DNA from: Bacteroidota bacterium
GTDB taxonomy: Bacteria > Bacteroidota > Bacteroidia > Flavobacteriales > Flavobacteriaceae
Assembly: GCA_018656255.1 (NCBI GenBank)
Contig: JABHYI010000014.1
Location: 1-7,772, forward strand
Direction: 5' to 3'
Length of the DNA stretch: 7,772 bases
The notes under the pieces are model-generated. The model searched no databases, was not told where the DNA came from, and saw only the letters and a program-made list of their open reading frames with translations. Shown here in pieces: positions 7,066-7,772 of this stretch. The translations under genes were made by a program, and so were the position numbers. Numbering within the stretch: position 1 is the first letter of the stretch; each line of letters opens with the position of its first letter.

Positions 7066-7094
7066 CAAATGTATAAAAAAAGAAAATGCTCAAA
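7066..7094 (-). promoter_or_regulatory. Promoter of the fused E1 gene
   Basis: On the - strand the -7 element TACATTTG (7073-7066) exactly matches TAnnTTTG. A TTTG -33 element (7094-7091) stands upstream with a spacer of about 17 bases, the flavobacterial arrangement. The -7 box ends 19 bases before the E1 ATG, so the leader would be only about a dozen bases long. Confidence 0.7.
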
Positions 7095-7142
7095 TTGAAT
7101 AAATACATTTTTTTCAAACACAATATAACCTTTGTATTTTAA

Positions 7143-7150
7143 TATATTTG
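7143..7150 (+). promoter_or_regulatory. Probable -7 element for the dioxygenase gene
   Basis: TATATTTG is an exact TAnnTTTG match ending 18 bases before the ATG at 7169, almost the same distance as for the divergent E1 gene. No TTG lies 17-23 bases upstream, so the -33 half is missing or degenerate. Confidence 0.45.
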
Positions 7151-7168
7151 TATGTAAAATTTTAGCTC

Positions 7169-7772
7169 ATGAATAAAATTCCAAGTGTAGATTTGGCAGA
7201 CTTCTTAAGCGAAGACCCTAATCGTAAACAAAAATTTGTAAATGAAATTGGCACTGCCTATGAAAACATAGGTTTTGTATCACTAAGAAGCCATTTTTTA
7301 GATGATGCTCTCGTTTCAGATCTTTACAAAGAAGTAAAAGCATTTTTCGCGCTAGATCTAGCAAAGAAAAAGCAGTATGAAATTGAAGGCCTCTCAGGAC
7401 AACGAGGCTATGTCTCTTTTGGTAAAGAGCATGCCAAAGGAAAAAAAGAGGGTGATTTAAAAGAGTTTTGGCATTTCGGCCAAGAGCCAAGTGAGGATGC
7501 AAACCTCACAGAGGTGTATCCAGAAAATGTGCAGGTAGATGAGCTCCCAAATTTTAATTCCACTGGTATGCAGGCATATCGAATGCTTGAAAAAACAGGA
7601 ATCTATGTACTTAGAGCTTTAGCGCTATATATTGGTGTAGATGAATTCTATTTTGATCATTGGGCATCAAATGGAAATAGTATTTTAAGACCTATCCACT
7701 ACCCTCCTATTACCAAAGAGCCAGAAGGAGCTGTAAGAGCTGGAGCACACGGAGATATAAACCTAATTACAC
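7169..7772 (+). CDS. Isopenicillin N synthase-like Fe(II)/2-oxoglutarate oxygenase, 3' end outside window
   Basis: The first 201 codons of a non-haem iron oxygenase; the gene is cut by the window edge. The N-terminal DIOX_N-type domain begins MNKIPSVDLADF and contains NIGFVSLRSH (about 33-42), the usual 'GFF.v.nH' region. Further on are GQRGYVSFGKEHAKG (about 77-91), KEFWHFG, and LRPIHYPP (about 176-183), which matches the LR..HYPP of the superfamily. The visible AGAHGDINLIT segment supplies the first two iron ligands, His194 and Asp196. The distal His and the Arg that binds 2-oxoglutarate should lie beyond base 7772. Most family members couple 2-oxoglutarate decarboxylation to substrate hydroxylation or desaturation. 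The substrate is unknown here, and the family name does not imply penicillin synthesis. The gene is divergent from the E1 gene across 122 bases. The ATG start sits just upstream of the conserved N-terminus. Confidence 0.9.
   Translation, partial: MNKIPSVDLADFLSEDPNRKQKFVNEIGTAYENIGFVSLRSHFLDDALVSDLYKEVKAFFALDLAKKKQYEIEGLSGQRGYVSFGKEHAKGKKEGDLKEFWHFGQEPSEDANLTEVYPENVQVDELPNFNSTGMQAYRMLEKTGIYVLRALALYIGVDEFYFDHWASNGNSILRPIHYPPITKEPEGAVRAGAHGDINLIT

Noticed and set aside
7218..7502. - strand open frame of 94 codons at the right edge
   Set aside because: It lies opposite the oxygenase gene, whose + strand reading shows clear family motifs through the same bases.

Overview
The window looks like chromosomal DNA from a marine-type flavobacterium (Bacteroidota, Flavobacteriaceae). 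Three things suggest this: an AT-rich composition, Bacteroidetes-type promoter elements (TAnnTTTG, in one case with a TTTG element upstream), and a single-chain fused alpha/beta E1 of a 2-oxoacid dehydrogenase, which is typical of this phylum. The assignment is an inference from sequence character, since no rRNA or marker operon is present.

Left part (1-2930, + strand). After about 300 bases without a convincing gene come three rightward genes, probably separate transcription units. The first is a Bcr/CflA-type MFS drug exporter (best start GTG 297). The second is a CDP-alcohol phosphatidyltransferase of unknown head group. The third is a short ribosome hibernation factor of the HPF/RaiA family. 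A perfect 16-bp stem-loop flanked by A and T runs (2891-2928) follows and can terminate transcription from both sides.

Middle and right part (2939-7046, - strand). Read leftward from 7046, the genes are a fused E1 alpha/beta of a branched-chain-type 2-oxoacid dehydrogenase, then a TerC-family membrane protein (probable Mn2+ or other metal exporter), then an RlmI-type 23S rRNA (cytosine-C5) methyltransferase. The last two overlap by one base (TAG/GTG) and are almost certainly co-transcribed. The E1 gene is separated from terC by about 113 bases and has the best promoter in the window.

Right edge (7169-7772, + strand). An isopenicillin N synthase-like Fe(II)/2-oxoglutarate oxygenase is transcribed divergently from the E1 gene. 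It runs off the window just after its HxD iron-ligand motif.

Most genes are core metabolic or housekeeping functions. I see no mobile element, CRISPR array, RNA gene or defence cassette, and nothing that reads convincingly as a new multigene system. The points worth a second look are start-codon choices, the lone HPF copy, the unassigned CDP-alcohol transferase, the TAG/GTG overlap, and small palindromes between genes.
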